In this document: one piece after another, positions 1 to 8,190 of the stretch
Position numbering within the stretch: position 1 is the first letter of the stretch
Layout: each line of letters starts with the position of its first letter
NCBI GenBank assembly: GCA_966112615.1
Contig: CBHWDO010000015.1
Span: forward strand, 32,511 to 96,510
Source: Flavitalea sp966112615
GTDB lineage: Bacteria > Bacteroidota > Bacteroidia > Chitinophagales > Chitinophagaceae
Length of the DNA stretch: 64,000 bases
Reading direction: 5' to 3'
Made by a program: the position numbers and the translations under genes
Notes under the pieces: model-generated
Seen by the model: the letters and a program-made list of their open reading frames with translations, nothing else
What the model was told of the DNA's origin: nothing
Databases searched by the model: none

Positions 1-1
1 C

Positions 2-451
2 GATGGAGAAGTGATCCCATATCATGAAGCAAAATCAATATCATCTGAATCGACCTATGAAAAGGATTTGATTGATGAGACCCAAATGTTGAGTGAAATA
101 GTCAGGCTAACCGAAAAGATCGGGTATGAACTAAGGCAGGAAAATAAACTTGCAGGCGTGATTGCTGTAAAGATCAGGTATCCCGATTTTGAAACTACTT
201 CCCGACAGGCCTCCATTACCTACACCTGCTATGATGATGAACTGATTGTCCAGGCAAAAGAGCTTTTTCATAAACTATACCGCAAAGGAATGCCGGTTCG
301 ATTGCTGGGGGTAAGATTAAGTGAGCTTACGAATGAAGCAATTCAAACCAACCTGTTTGATAATATTGGAAGGAAAACCGAATTGTATAAGGCCATAGAT
401 GAGGTAAAGAACCGGTTTGGAAAAAATTCTATCAGAAAAGCAAGAAAGTAG
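2..451 (+). CDS. dinB: DNA polymerase IV, C-terminal part (cut by window edge)
   Basis: This is the 3' end of a Y-family translesion polymerase gene. The frame is open to the left edge of the window, so the apparent GTG at base 11 is not the start. The visible 149 residues carry the linker segment KSISSESTYEKD that precedes the little-finger domain, followed by that domain's DNA-contacting fold (RLTEKIGYELRQ, GVIAVKIRYPDFETTSRQ, PVRLLGVRLSEL). The palm and finger catalytic domains lie outside the window. In this family the little finger grips the template-primer during lesion bypass. The protein ends in a basic tail (KNSIRKARK). Identity is well supported by the motif order; the partner genes upstream cannot be seen. 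Confidence 0.88.
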   Translation, partial: DGEVIPYHEAKSISSESTYEKDLIDETQMLSEIVRLTEKIGYELRQENKLAGVIAVKIRYPDFETTSRQASITYTCYDDELIVQAKELFHKLYRKGMPVRLLGVRLSELTNEAIQTNLFDNIGRKTELYKAIDEVKNRFGKNSIRKARK

Positions 452-528
452 TCTACTTATTTGGTGGACAATCGTTATCTTCGTGTCCCATTTGATGAAA
501 TCCCTTTTTTAAACTTAAAATACTTTTT

Positions 529-1161
529 ATGGGCTTAAGACTTGGAGACATAGCTCCTAACTTCAAAGCGAAGACTACCATCGGAGAAATTGATTTCTAC
601 GAATACCTGGGTGATAGCTGGGGGATCCTGTTTTCACATCCTGCAGATTATACTCCGGTTTGTACTACCGAGTTAGGTAAAACTTCCAAGCTGAAAGAAG
701 AGTTTGCAAAGAGAGGAACCAAGGTTCTTGCAGTTAGTGTGGATCCTTTGGATAAGCACCATGGATGGGTAAATGATATCAATGAAACTCAGCAGACAAA
801 TGTTGAATTTCCAATCATTGCCGATGATGATAAGAATGTAGCTACTTTATATGATATGATCCATCCTAATGCGAATGAAACGCATACCGTAAGATCATTG
901 TTTATCATTGGTCCCGATAAAAAAGTGAAGCTGATCATTACATATCCTGCTTCAACAGGAAGAAATTTCAATGAAGTACTTCGCGTGCTGGATTCACTGC
1001 AGCTTTCAGCAAAATTTCCTGTAGCAACTCCTGCTGACTGGCAGAAGGGTGAAGATGTGATCGTTGGTCTTTCTGTCAGCACAGAAGACGCCATCGCAAA
1101 ATTTCCTAAGGGCGTGAAAGTAGTGAAGCCGTATTTGAGGTATACGCCTCAACCGGAATAG
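529..1161 (+). CDS. 1-Cys peroxiredoxin (Prx6 family)
   Basis: A 210-aa thiol peroxidase that reduces hydrogen peroxide and organic hydroperoxides in the cytoplasm. The peroxidatic cysteine is C45 in the motif HPADYTPVCTTE (residues 37-48), the Prx6-type variant of PxxxTxxC. The long C-terminal extension after residue 165 (TPADWQKGEDVIV, ending YLRYTPQPE) is typical of the Prx6 subgroup. No resolving cysteine is apparent, which fits a 1-Cys mechanism. The length is normal for the family. The start ATG sits in an A/T-rich leader with no clear ribosome binding site, as is usual in Bacteroidota. The gene is monocistronic. Its TAG stop runs directly into a short tandem repeat shared with other sites in the window. 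Confidence 0.93.
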   Translation: MGLRLGDIAPNFKAKTTIGEIDFYEYLGDSWGILFSHPADYTPVCTTELGKTSKLKEEFAKRGTKVLAVSVDPLDKHHGWVNDINETQQTNVEFPIIADDDKNVATLYDMIHPNANETHTVRSLFIIGPDKKVKLIITYPASTGRNFNEVLRVLDSLQLSAKFPVATPADWQKGEDVIVGLSVSTEDAIAKFPKGVKVVKPYLRYTPQPE

Positions 1162-1190
1162 GAATCGGAAATGGAGAATCGGGAATCGGA
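1159..1190 (+). repeat. GGAATCGG-type tandem repeat beginning at the peroxiredoxin stop codon
   Basis: Degenerate 8-9 bp purine-rich units (GGAATCGGAAATGGA, then GAATCGGGAATCGG). The stop TAG (1159-1161) donates the first G of the array. The 17 bases at 1170-1186 are a perfect inverted match to 1281-1297, so the two arms flank the terminator between these convergent genes. Confidence 0.8.
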
Positions 1191-1222
1191 AATAGCGAAA
1201 CCCAAAATAAAATTATAATGGA

Positions 1223-1254
1223 AAAAGGGCAATGAAATCAATCATTGCCCTTTT
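1223..1254. terminator. Bidirectional Rho-independent terminator between peroxiredoxin and RluA-like gene
   Basis: Perfect 13-bp stem: AAAAGGGCAATGA (1223-1235) pairs with TCATTGCCCTTTT (1242-1254) across a 6-base loop. Runs of A on the left and T on the right give U-tracts in both directions, so it can serve both convergent genes. Confidence 0.9.
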
Positions 1255-1273
1255 AATATTATAGGATCTTACC

Positions 1274-1297
1274 ATTCCCAATTCCCGATTCTCCATT
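1274..1297 (-). repeat. Inverted arm of the GGAATCGG-type repeat
   Basis: On the minus strand this reads as the same units found after the peroxiredoxin gene. Bases 1281-1297 are the exact reverse complement of 1170-1186. The arm lies 7 bases beyond the stop codon of the RluA-like gene, with its purine-rich strand being that gene's coding strand. Confidence 0.8.
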
Positions 1298-1304
1298 ATT
1301 ATAA

Positions 1305-2045
1305 TTACCTCCGCATCTTCCTCAACTGCGACTCAAACGCCCTCATATCCTTCGGTATCTCTGCTTCAAATTCATACTCACGGCCATGCCTATCCGTAAA
1401 TTTCAGGCGATATGCATGAAGTGCAAGCCTGCCCATGATCGGACGTTCGTCCAGTACATCTTTCGATAACTTGAATTTCTTTTTTAACGAACTCAATAAA
1501 ATGGGTTCCGCATTTCCATAATATGCATCACAAACTATTGGATGACCATAGTTTGCCATGTGAACCCTGATCTGGTGTGTTCTCCCGGTAAGGATGCGAA
1601 ACTCAACATCGGAAAATTTTCCAAACTCTTCAATCACTTTAAATTGAGTGATACTTTCTTTTCCTTTTGCATGCACGATCATCGTCCCTTTTTTTACAGG
1701 ATGTTCCATGATCGGTGCTTCAATTATTTTCTCCTTATCAATAAGAGTTCCCTGCACAATTCCACGATAGATCTTCTCTACAGACCGGTCTTCAAAAATG
1801 CCTGATAAATATTTATGCGTTTCTTCATTCTTTGCAAAAACAATGATACCACTGGTATCACGGTCGATTCGATGTACCGTGAAAATATTACCATACTTTT
1901 CCTGCAACAATCTCTTTACAGAGATATCTTTCCCTTCACGGTCCGGAATACTCAATAATCCCGATGGTTTACTCACCACAACGAAATCATCATTTTCAAA
2001 AATGATCATCGATTGAATATTCACCCTTACTATCTGTTCAGTCAT
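1305..2045 (-). CDS. RluA-family pseudouridine synthase
   Basis: A 246-aa enzyme that isomerises uridine to pseudouridine in rRNA or tRNA. The catalytic aspartate is D61 within HRIDRDTSG (residues 58-66), the RluA/RluC/RluD signature. The segment HPIVCDAYYG and the motif RTHQIRVHMANYGHP follow as expected. There is no N-terminal S4 domain, so it resembles the short RluA-like members rather than RluC or RluD, and the modified position cannot be assigned. Its ATG overlaps the stop of the upstream RluB-type gene (TAATG, one-base overlap), so translational coupling is likely. It is the last gene of a three-gene RNA-modification operon with rlmN first. Confidence 0.9.
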   Translation of the reverse strand: MTEQIVRVNIQSMIIFENDDFVVVSKPSGLLSIPDREGKDISVKRLLQEKYGNIFTVHRIDRDTSGIIVFAKNEETHKYLSGIFEDRSVEKIYRGIVQGTLIDKEKIIEAPIMEHPVKKGTMIVHAKGKESITQFKVIEEFGKFSDVEFRILTGRTHQIRVHMANYGHPIVCDAYYGNAEPILLSSLKKKFKLSKDVLDERPIMGRLALHAYRLKFTDRHGREYEFEAEIPKDMRAFESQLRKMRR

Positions 2046-3049
2046 TATTTCTTTTTAGCGTAGGAAGCATTCATGTATTTCAATAACCTTACTTCTTTTT
2101 CAGAAAGGAATCTCCATTTTCCGCGGTCAACATTCTTTTTGGTAAGATTGGCGAACATCACACGATCCAGTCCTTTTACATCGTATCCCAAATGCTCAAA
2201 CATTCTTCTGACGATCCTGTTTCTTCCACTATGGATCTCAACACCAATCACACTCTTATCTTTTGAATCAGCATAAGCCACAGCATCTGCCTGGATAAAT
2301 CCATCTTCCAGGGTGATACCTGCCATCATATCTTCCATGTCTTTTCTTGCCATGGATTTATCAAGCTTCACTTCATAGATCTTTCTAACCTGGTATGATG
2401 GATGTGATAATTTTTGTGCAAGGTCTCCGTCGTTTGTGAATAATAACACTCCGGTAGTATTTCTGTCAAGTCTTCCTACAGGATAAACTCTTTCTGCGGT
2501 TGCACTTTTGATCAGGTCATGAACAGTTTTCCTTCCTTCGGGATCTTCCATGGTAGTGATATAATCCTTCGGCTTATTCAACAGAATATACACCAGGTTC
2601 TTCCTTGCAGAAATCTTTTTATTGTTGAACCTTACTTCATCATCCTTTCCAACTTTGAAACCTGGCTCTGTCACTACTTTTCCGTTGATGCTGATCTTTC
2701 CTGACTTAACAAGGTCAGCAGCATCCCTTCTTGAACAAACACCTGCATGTGCAACAAATTTGTTGAGCGGCATCTTTTCGGGCTGTGGTGTTGGTTTGAG
2801 ATTTTCGTAACGTGGAGCTTCAGGGATTTTCTCAACCCTCTCTGAACCTCCGGCTCTTGATTTAAATCGTGGATTTGATTTTGCTTCTTCTGTAGCTCTC
2901 TTCGCTGCTTTTGCCTGGCGTTCTTCCGCCTTTTTCTTCTCGAAGAATTCCTGCTTCTCTTTTCTCGCCTGCTTTTTTTCCTGGCGGATCTTTTCTTTGA
3001 TCACGGATGGTTTCTCATTGCGAAACCTGTCGAAATACGCTTTTGCCAT
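2045..3049 (-). CDS. RsuA/RluB-family pseudouridine synthase with basic N-terminal extension
   Basis: About 334 aa. The chosen start is the ATG at 3049 (MAKAYFDRFRNEKPS); an in-frame TTG at 3073 would add eight residues but is less likely. The first ~80 residues are very rich in Lys, Arg, Glu and Ala (for example KKQARKEKQEFFEKKKAEER), a charged extension common in Bacteroidota members. It is followed by an S4 RNA-binding domain (LNKFVAHAGVCSRRDAADL) and the catalytic domain with GRLDRNTTGVLLFTNDG, whose Asp is the catalytic residue. The C-terminal RNRIVRRMFEHLGYDV motif is the family hallmark. RluB-type enzymes modify 23S rRNA, but the exact target is inferred. The gene is coupled to the RluA-like gene downstream. 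Confidence 0.92.
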   Translation of the reverse strand: MAKAYFDRFRNEKPSVIKEKIRQEKKQARKEKQEFFEKKKAEERQAKAAKRATEEAKSNPRFKSRAGGSERVEKIPEAPRYENLKPTPQPEKMPLNKFVAHAGVCSRRDAADLVKSGKISINGKVVTEPGFKVGKDDEVRFNNKKISARKNLVYILLNKPKDYITTMEDPEGRKTVHDLIKSATAERVYPVGRLDRNTTGVLLFTNDGDLAQKLSHPSYQVRKIYEVKLDKSMARKDMEDMMAGITLEDGFIQADAVAYADSKDKSVIGVEIHSGRNRIVRRMFEHLGYDVKGLDRVMFANLTKKNVDRGKWRFLSEKEVRLLKYMNASYAKKK

Positions 3050-3090
3050 AATTTTTAGTTTACTGTTTTGCAACAGGAATGTCGGACTAA

Positions 3091-4158
3091 CTATCCTTGC
3101 TCTTCCATTTCAAGCTCCTTGTTCGCTAACTGTCCGCAGGCTGCATCGATATCTTTACCCCTGCTTCTTCTTAGTCTTGCATTCACCCTGTTTTTCTCCA
3201 GGTGTTGCATGAATGCATCTACAGTTGCTTCCTCGGGCTTTGCAAATTTTGCATTGCTGATAGGATTGTATTCAATGAGGTTCACCAGGTCTGCAGGTAT
3301 CTGCCTGTAAATCTTGATGAGTTCATTAGCATCTTCAATACTGTCGTTAAGATCCCTGAATAAAATGTATTCAAGTGTGATCTCGTTTTTTGTTTGTTTA
3401 TAAAAATAATTCAAAGCCTCAATAAGGGCTTTAATATTATTGGTTTCATTGATCGGCATGATCTCATTACGCTTCTCCTCATTTGCTGCGTGAAGGGATA
3501 ATGCCAGCTTGAATTTTACCTGGTCATCCCCAAGTTGTTTGATCATCTTCGCCACTCCGGCAGTTGAAACAGTAATCCTTCTTGGACTCATACCCAGGCA
3601 TTCCGGTGAAGTGATCCTTTCAATGGCTGACAGAACATTTTTATAATTGAGCAATGGTTCTCCCATGCCCATAAAAACAATATTGGTCAACTTCTTTCCA
3701 TATACCCTCATGGCCTGCTGATTGATCAGCACCACTTCATCGACGATCTCATCAAAATCAAGGTTTCTCTTCCTGTCCATATATCCCGTTGCGCAAAACC
3801 TGCAGCTCAAACTGCATCCTATCTGCGACGATACACATGCGGTGAGCCTTGTTTCTGTAGGGATCAATACTCCTTCAACAAAATGACCGTCAACCGTACG
3901 GAATCTTGTTTTGATCGTTCCGTCTTCACTATATTGAGTTGCATCTACTGCCAGTGCCGGTAATGAAAAGCTTTGCTCAAGTTTGGCGCGGAGTTCTTTG
4001 CTGAGGTTTGTCATGGCTTCAAATGAATGCGCATGCTTCAGCCAGAGCCATTCGTACACCTGCTTTGCCCTGAATTTTTTCTCACCCATCTCCTCAAAAT
4101 ACTTTTCCAGTTCAGGCAGGGAAAGTGTCCTGATGTTCTTCTTGTCCGTTTTTGCCAT
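3091..4158 (-). CDS. rlmN: 23S rRNA (adenine2503-C2)/tRNA methyltransferase RlmN
   Basis: A radical-SAM enzyme of 355 aa that methylates C2 of A2503 in 23S rRNA and of A37 in some tRNAs. The [4Fe-4S]-binding motif is C-S-L-S-C-R-F-C in GCSLSCRFCATGY. The family motif GMGEPLLNY and a C-terminal catalytic cysteine (DIDAACGQLA) are present. The start was set at MAKTDKKNIRTLSLPEL (ATG at 4158): the longer open frame would run through a good -7 promoter box and into the divergent gene's leader. It heads the operon with the two pseudouridine synthases, so all three genes act on structural RNA. The -7 box lies only five bases before the ATG, implying a nearly leaderless mRNA. Confidence 0.96.
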   Translation of the reverse strand: MAKTDKKNIRTLSLPELEKYFEEMGEKKFRAKQVYEWLWLKHAHSFEAMTNLSKELRAKLEQSFSLPALAVDATQYSEDGTIKTRFRTVDGHFVEGVLIPTETRLTACVSSQIGCSLSCRFCATGYMDRKRNLDFDEIVDEVVLINQQAMRVYGKKLTNIVFMGMGEPLLNYKNVLSAIERITSPECLGMSPRRITVSTAGVAKMIKQLGDDQVKFKLALSLHAANEEKRNEIMPINETNNIKALIEALNYFYKQTKNEITLEYILFRDLNDSIEDANELIKIYRQIPADLVNLIEYNPISNAKFAKPEEATVDAFMQHLEKNRVNARLRRSRGKDIDAACGQLANKELEMEEQG

Positions 4159-4162
4159 GGCG

Positions 4163-4170
4163 CAAAAGTA
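4163..4170 (-). promoter_or_regulatory. -7 promoter box for the rlmN operon
   Basis: Minus strand reads TACTTTTG followed by CGCC, a perfect match to the Bacteroidota -7 consensus TAnnTTTG. The same 12 bases (TACTTTTGCGCC) recur before hisS. No convincing -33 element was seen. Confidence 0.55.
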
Positions 4171-4181
4171 CGAAAGTTCCC

Positions 4182-4189
4182 TACATTTG
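4182..4189 (+). promoter_or_regulatory. -7 promoter box for the thiolase gene
   Basis: TACATTTG matches TAnnTTTG exactly and lies 19 bases before the thiolase ATG. It is divergent from the rlmN box within the 50-bp intergenic gap. There is no clear -33 element. Confidence 0.45.
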
Positions 4190-4208
4190 GCCTCCAAATC
4201 ATCCCTGT

Positions 4209-5408
4209 ATGCCTGTTGCCTATGTAATTGATGCAATTCGTACCCCAATTGGTAAGTATGGTGGGTCCCTTAGTTCCATTCGTCCCGACGACCTCCTGGC
4301 GCATGTAATCCGTGCCATTCTTGACAGAAATCCTGCTATCGATCCGGCTTCAATTGAAGATGTGATCGCCGGTGATGCCAACCAGGCGGGAGAAGATAAC
4401 AGGAATGTTGCCCGCATGGCAGCACTGCTGGCAGGTTTGCCGGTAACTGTCGCAGGTAATACAGTAAACCGACTTTGTGCTTCAGGATTGCAGGCTATCA
4501 TGGATGCGGCAAGGGGAATTATGTGCGGTGAGGGTGAGATCTACCTAGCAGGCGGAGTGGAATCCATGACCCGTGCTCCATTTGTTACACTCAAATCTTC
4601 CGGTCCATGGAGCCGAACCGCAGAAATGGCTGATACAACCATTGGATGGAGATTCCCTAATAAAAAACTGACCGATCAGTACTATCCCTTCAGCATGGGT
4701 GAAACCGCTGAGAATGTTGCAAAACAGTGGAGTATCAGCCGGGAAGACCAGGATCAGTTCGCTTTATCATCTCAGCAAAAGTATTTTAACGCCCTTGAAG
4801 CCGGGAAATGGAAGGATGAGATCAGCCCGGTCGTGATCCTGGGTGGAAAGCAGGAACAGATCCTTTTTTCAGAAGATGAACACCCTAGGGCTACTTCCCT
4901 CGAGAAGCTTTCAACCCTTCGGCCTGCCTTCAGCAAAGATGGTTCAGTGACTGCCGGAAATTCTTCAGGGATCAATGATGGAGCATCCATGCTGCTACTG
5001 GCCAGTGAAGAAGCAGTAAGAAAATACGGGTTGAAACCAATTGCAAAAATAGTTTCTATGGCTGTTGCCGGAGTTGATCCGGCCATCATGGGAATCGGCC
5101 CGGTGCCGGCTTCCCGGAAGGCTTTGCAAAGAGCTGGGCTTACCGTTAGAGATCTTGACCTCGTTGAATTGAATGAAGCATTTGCCGTTCAGGCACTGGC
5201 TTGTATGCGTGACCTGGAACTTGACCCGGCAAAAGTGAATGTCAATGGAGGATCCATTGCGATAGGGCATCCGCTTGGTGCAAGCGGAGCCCGGATTTCA
5301 ACCACACTTCTTCATGAAATGAAAAGAAGGGGATCGAAATACGGACTGGCAACCATGTGTGTCGGGGTCGGACAAGGCGCAGCTATTATTTATGAAGGGC
5401 TGCACTGA
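4209..5408 (+). CDS. Acetyl-CoA C-acyltransferase (thiolase), PcaF/PaaJ-like
   Basis: A 399-aa thiolase that cleaves or forms 3-oxoacyl-CoA. The nucleophilic cysteine is C90 in VNRLCASGLQA. The second catalytic pair is H354 in IAIGHPLGASGAR and C384 in ATMCVGVGQG. The segment GDANQAGEDNRNVARMA resembles 3-oxoadipyl-CoA thiolases (PcaF/PaaJ) more than FadA, but no other ring-cleavage or phenylacetate gene is nearby, so beta-oxidation is equally possible. The start is MPVAYVIDAIRTPIG; an upstream in-frame start would overlap the rlmN promoter. Its last 23 bases overlap the 3' end of hisS on the other strand with no room for a terminator between them. Confidence 0.9.
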   Translation: MPVAYVIDAIRTPIGKYGGSLSSIRPDDLLAHVIRAILDRNPAIDPASIEDVIAGDANQAGEDNRNVARMAALLAGLPVTVAGNTVNRLCASGLQAIMDAARGIMCGEGEIYLAGGVESMTRAPFVTLKSSGPWSRTAEMADTTIGWRFPNKKLTDQYYPFSMGETAENVAKQWSISREDQDQFALSSQQKYFNALEAGKWKDEISPVVILGGKQEQILFSEDEHPRATSLEKLSTLRPAFSKDGSVTAGNSSGINDGASMLLLASEEAVRKYGLKPIAKIVSMAVAGVDPAIMGIGPVPASRKALQRAGLTVRDLDLVELNEAFAVQALACMRDLELDPAKVNVNGGSIAIGHPLGASGARISTTLLHEMKRRGSKYGLATMCVGVGQGAAIIYEGLH

Positions 5409-6762
5409 GATCTTCCCATTTATATGCCTGCTGATTTCCTGTAGATAATTCTTTAAGAAGCACCTGCTTTTCTTCAAGTTCTTTGCTGCCAAGAATGGCC
5501 ACAAAAGGAATATTTTTCTTTTCAGCGTACTTGAATTGCTTATCGAACTTAGAAGATTCATGATATACTTCGCAACTGATCCCTTCAGTCCTCAATTGTT
5601 GAGCAAGAGTAGCCGCAGCATTGGATTCAGCTTCGCCGAGATTGAAGAATAATACCTGCGATGTGATATCAAGAGTGGCCGGAAAAAGATTGAGTTCTTC
5701 AAGTACATCATAGATCCTGTCGACACCAAATGAAATACCAACACCTGCGATATTGGGTACACCAAACAACCCGGTCAGGTCATCATATCTTCCACCGCCT
5801 CCGATGCTTCCCATCTTCACGGATGCCGGGGCTTTTACTTCGAAGATCACGCCGGTATAATAATTCAATCCCCGGGCAAGTGTAAAATCAATATTGAAAT
5901 TGATTGAACCTGATGGCATCCTGGTGATATGGTCAAGAATAAATTTCAATTCTTTGATGCCCTGTTTGCCTTCTTCAATTTTACCCAGCAGGGTTTCAAT
6001 GCTTTGAATTTTCTGGTAATTATCACCTTCAATGGAAAGATATTTTTCAATGATGGTCACCTGTTCTGATGAAAGACCGCGGGCAGTAAGTTCTTCTTTC
6101 ACTTTTTCAAGACCGATCTTGTCGAGCTTATCGATGGCCATAGTGATGTCCATCATTTTTTCCTGTCCACCACAAAGTGTAGCCAGTGCGGATAAAATTT
6201 TTCTTGAATTGATGCGCAGGTCATAATCTTTCAATCCAAGTTTGGTAAAAGCCTGGTGATAGATATTTACAAGATCTACTTCATTTATCAATGATCTACT
6301 TCCAACCACATCAGCATCACACTGGAAAAACTCGCGATAGCGGCCCTTTTGCGGACGATCGGCTCTCCAAACAGGCTGGATCTGGTATCTTTTAAAAGGG
6401 AAACTAAGCTGACCATGATTCATAGCAACATAGCGTGCGAAGGGGATGGTGAGGTCGTAACGAAGTGCGCGCTCTGTTATGCCTTTATTATTTTTTCCGG
6501 ATAAAACAGATTCAAAATCCTTCCTCGCAGATTCATGTTTGTTCTCATTATCCAGTCCGTTATTGAGGATCTTGAAGATGAGTTTATCTCCTTCCTCTCC
6601 ATACTTGCCCATGAGGGTTTCAAGGTTCTCCATGGCGGGAGTTTCGAGTGGCTGAAACCCATATAATTCAAATACAGTGCGGATAGTATTAAAAATGTAT
6701 TGTCTTCTGCGCACTACTTCCGGTCCGAAATCCCTTGTGCCCTGCGGTATGGTTGGCTTCAT
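5386..6762 (-). CDS. hisS: Histidyl-tRNA synthetase
   Basis: A class II aminoacyl-tRNA synthetase of 458 aa that charges tRNA-His. It shows the start motif PTIPQGTRDFGPE, class II motif 2 (GRYREFFQCDADVVG), the histidine A motif ARGLNYYTGVIFEV, the GGGGRYDDL stretch and the C-terminal anticodon-binding domain (residues ~365-458). The ATG at 6762 (MKPTIPQG) was chosen over an in-frame TTG nine bases upstream. It is monocistronic with its own -7 box. Its 3' end overlaps the thiolase gene by 23 bases in convergent orientation. Confidence 0.96.
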   Translation of the reverse strand: MKPTIPQGTRDFGPEVVRRRQYIFNTIRTVFELYGFQPLETPAMENLETLMGKYGEEGDKLIFKILNNGLDNENKHESARKDFESVLSGKNNKGITERALRYDLTIPFARYVAMNHGQLSFPFKRYQIQPVWRADRPQKGRYREFFQCDADVVGSRSLINEVDLVNIYHQAFTKLGLKDYDLRINSRKILSALATLCGGQEKMMDITMAIDKLDKIGLEKVKEELTARGLSSEQVTIIEKYLSIEGDNYQKIQSIETLLGKIEEGKQGIKELKFILDHITRMPSGSINFNIDFTLARGLNYYTGVIFEVKAPASVKMGSIGGGGRYDDLTGLFGVPNIAGVGISFGVDRIYDVLEELNLFPATLDITSQVLFFNLGEAESNAAATLAQQLRTEGISCEVYHESSKFDKQFKYAEKKNIPFVAILGSKELEEKQVLLKELSTGNQQAYKWEDLSAALHK

Positions 6763-6778
6763 GTTGAACAAATTGGCG

Positions 6779-6786
6779 CAAAAGTA
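6779..6786 (-). promoter_or_regulatory. -7 promoter box for hisS
   Basis: Minus strand TACTTTTG, identical with its CGCC extension to the box before rlmN, 16 bases upstream of the hisS ATG. This is a perfect TAnnTTTG match; no clear -33 element. Confidence 0.55.
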
Positions 6787-6974
6787 AACAGAAGTTTGAA
6801 TGAAAGGTTCTGTGGGTAAAGAATTGATTTGTGGAAATTCAATAAATAATCATCTTTTCATGGTCAGGAAAAATAAAAATAGGGTGCGATTAAAAAACCT
6901 TTTAATAAAATGGCCGTAACGCATATAGAACATATTTATTATCTTGCCCGACGCCTTTCAAAATTTTACCCCGG

Positions 6975-7208
6975 ATGAATGATTTAGAACAGAAAAGAAT
7001 AAGGGCTTACACTAACAGGAGATCTTTAATGGATCTTGGTATGGGTTTGATCTATTCGGCAATGGGGATTTTTTTTGTAGGCAAGAAACTTTTTGGTGTG
7101 AATATTGATTTTCCACCCGAGCCATTTAATTACGTGTTTGGCGGTTTGTGCCTCCTGTATGGAGGATTCAGAATTTACAGGGGTATCAAGAAAAATTATT
7201 TTAATTAA
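6975..7208 (+). CDS. Small two-helix membrane protein of unknown function
   Basis: 77 aa. A basic, soluble N-terminus (MNDLEQKRIRAYTNRRSL) is followed by a hydrophobic helix at about 23-37 (LGMGLIYSAMGIFFV), a short loop (FGVNIDFPPEPFN) and a second helix at about 53-65 (VFGGLCLLYGGFRIY), with a basic tail. The Arg/Lys-rich ends suggest both termini face the cytoplasm. I recognise no domain. The stop overlaps the next ATG by one base (TAATG), so it is translated together with the PstS-like lipoprotein and is probably its functional partner in the envelope. The upstream 212 bases hold no other gene. Confidence 0.75.
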   Translation: MNDLEQKRIRAYTNRRSLMDLGMGLIYSAMGIFFVGKKLFGVNIDFPPEPFNYVFGGLCLLYGGFRIYRGIKKNYFN

Positions 7209-8146
7209 TGAATTTTTTCTCATCATCCATTATTAGGGCAAGGCATCTGTATGCAGCTATGGTATCAGTTTCACTGGTACTTAATTCCTGCTCAGATCAA
7301 AAAGCTGCAGATAACCGCGATACCGTTAAGAGCGGCACTATCAATATCAGTGTGGATGAGTCTTTCAGGCCTGTAATAGATTCTCAGATCCAGGTCTTTG
7401 AGTCGCAATTTCCTGATGCAAATATTAAAGTTCAGTATAAGCCGGAAGCTGAATGTTTGAGGGATCTGAATAATGACAGCATCAGGATGGTTATTGTAAC
7501 CCGTGGGTTGACCAGGGCTGAAGAGAAAACCTTCAAAGATTCACTGAATTATACCCCTGCTTTTGGTATCATGGCTTATGATGCCATTTCTGTAATAGTA
7601 AATAATAAATCAAAAGATACTGCTTTCACCATGCAGGATATCCGTTCGATGCTCAAAGGCAACAGCGGATACAAATACAAAGTATTGCTGGATGGACTTA
7701 CCGCAACCAGTACGGTGCGATATGTGGTGGACTCGCTGATGGGCGGTGAGAAATTGTCTTCAAATGTGGTTGCAGCTAAGAATTCAGAACAACTTATAGA
7801 TTATATTTCCCAAAATGATGATGCGATTGGACTGGTAGGTGTGAGCTGGGTAGGAAACCGCCAGGACCCTGAAGTGTTAAGCTTTTTAGAAAAAGTGAAG
7901 ATAGCATCCATCGAGTGTACTGGTTGTAATGGGACATTTGTTCAGCCTTACCAGGCTAACATTGCAATGAATAGATACCCGATGATCAGGCCTTTATATT
8001 ACATTGTTAAAGAAAATTATGCAGGCCTTGGCAGCGGATTCAAAAACTTTCTCATCTACGAGAAAGGTCAATTAATATTCAGGCGGGCATTTTTATTGCC
8101 TGCTAAAATGAAGTTCGAGGTACGAAATATGGATATCTCCGAATGA
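7208..8146 (+). CDS. PstS-like periplasmic substrate-binding lipoprotein
   Basis: 312 aa. An N-terminal hydrophobic segment ends in a lipobox-like LNSC, with C28 as probable lipidation site. The rest resembles the phosphate-binding PBP-like domain (PstS family): GTINISVDESFRPVIDSQIQVFESQFPDANI, then AFGIMAYDAISVIVNN, TMQDIRSMLKG and a C-terminal FKNFLIYEKGQLIFRRA. The canonical phosphate-binding stretches of E. coli PstS are not clearly present, and no PstCAB permease is near, so transport of phosphate is not implied. It is coupled to the small membrane protein before it and followed at once by a TPR protein. In related genomes such a pair often accompanies TonB/ExbBD genes; that is family knowledge, not seen here. 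Confidence 0.8.
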   Translation: MNFFSSSIIRARHLYAAMVSVSLVLNSCSDQKAADNRDTVKSGTINISVDESFRPVIDSQIQVFESQFPDANIKVQYKPEAECLRDLNNDSIRMVIVTRGLTRAEEKTFKDSLNYTPAFGIMAYDAISVIVNNKSKDTAFTMQDIRSMLKGNSGYKYKVLLDGLTATSTVRYVVDSLMGGEKLSSNVVAAKNSEQLIDYISQNDDAIGLVGVSWVGNRQDPEVLSFLEKVKIASIECTGCNGTFVQPYQANIAMNRYPMIRPLYYIVKENYAGLGSGFKNFLIYEKGQLIFRRAFLLPAKMKFEVRNMDISE

Positions 8147-8190
8147 TAAACCGAAAATTTACATTTTACAACCAAAAATCAGCAAGGACA

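Noticed and set aside
476..483. Promoter box TATCTTCG for the peroxiredoxin gene
   Set aside because: One mismatch to the -7 consensus and wrong spacing to the nearest TTTG; too weak to list.
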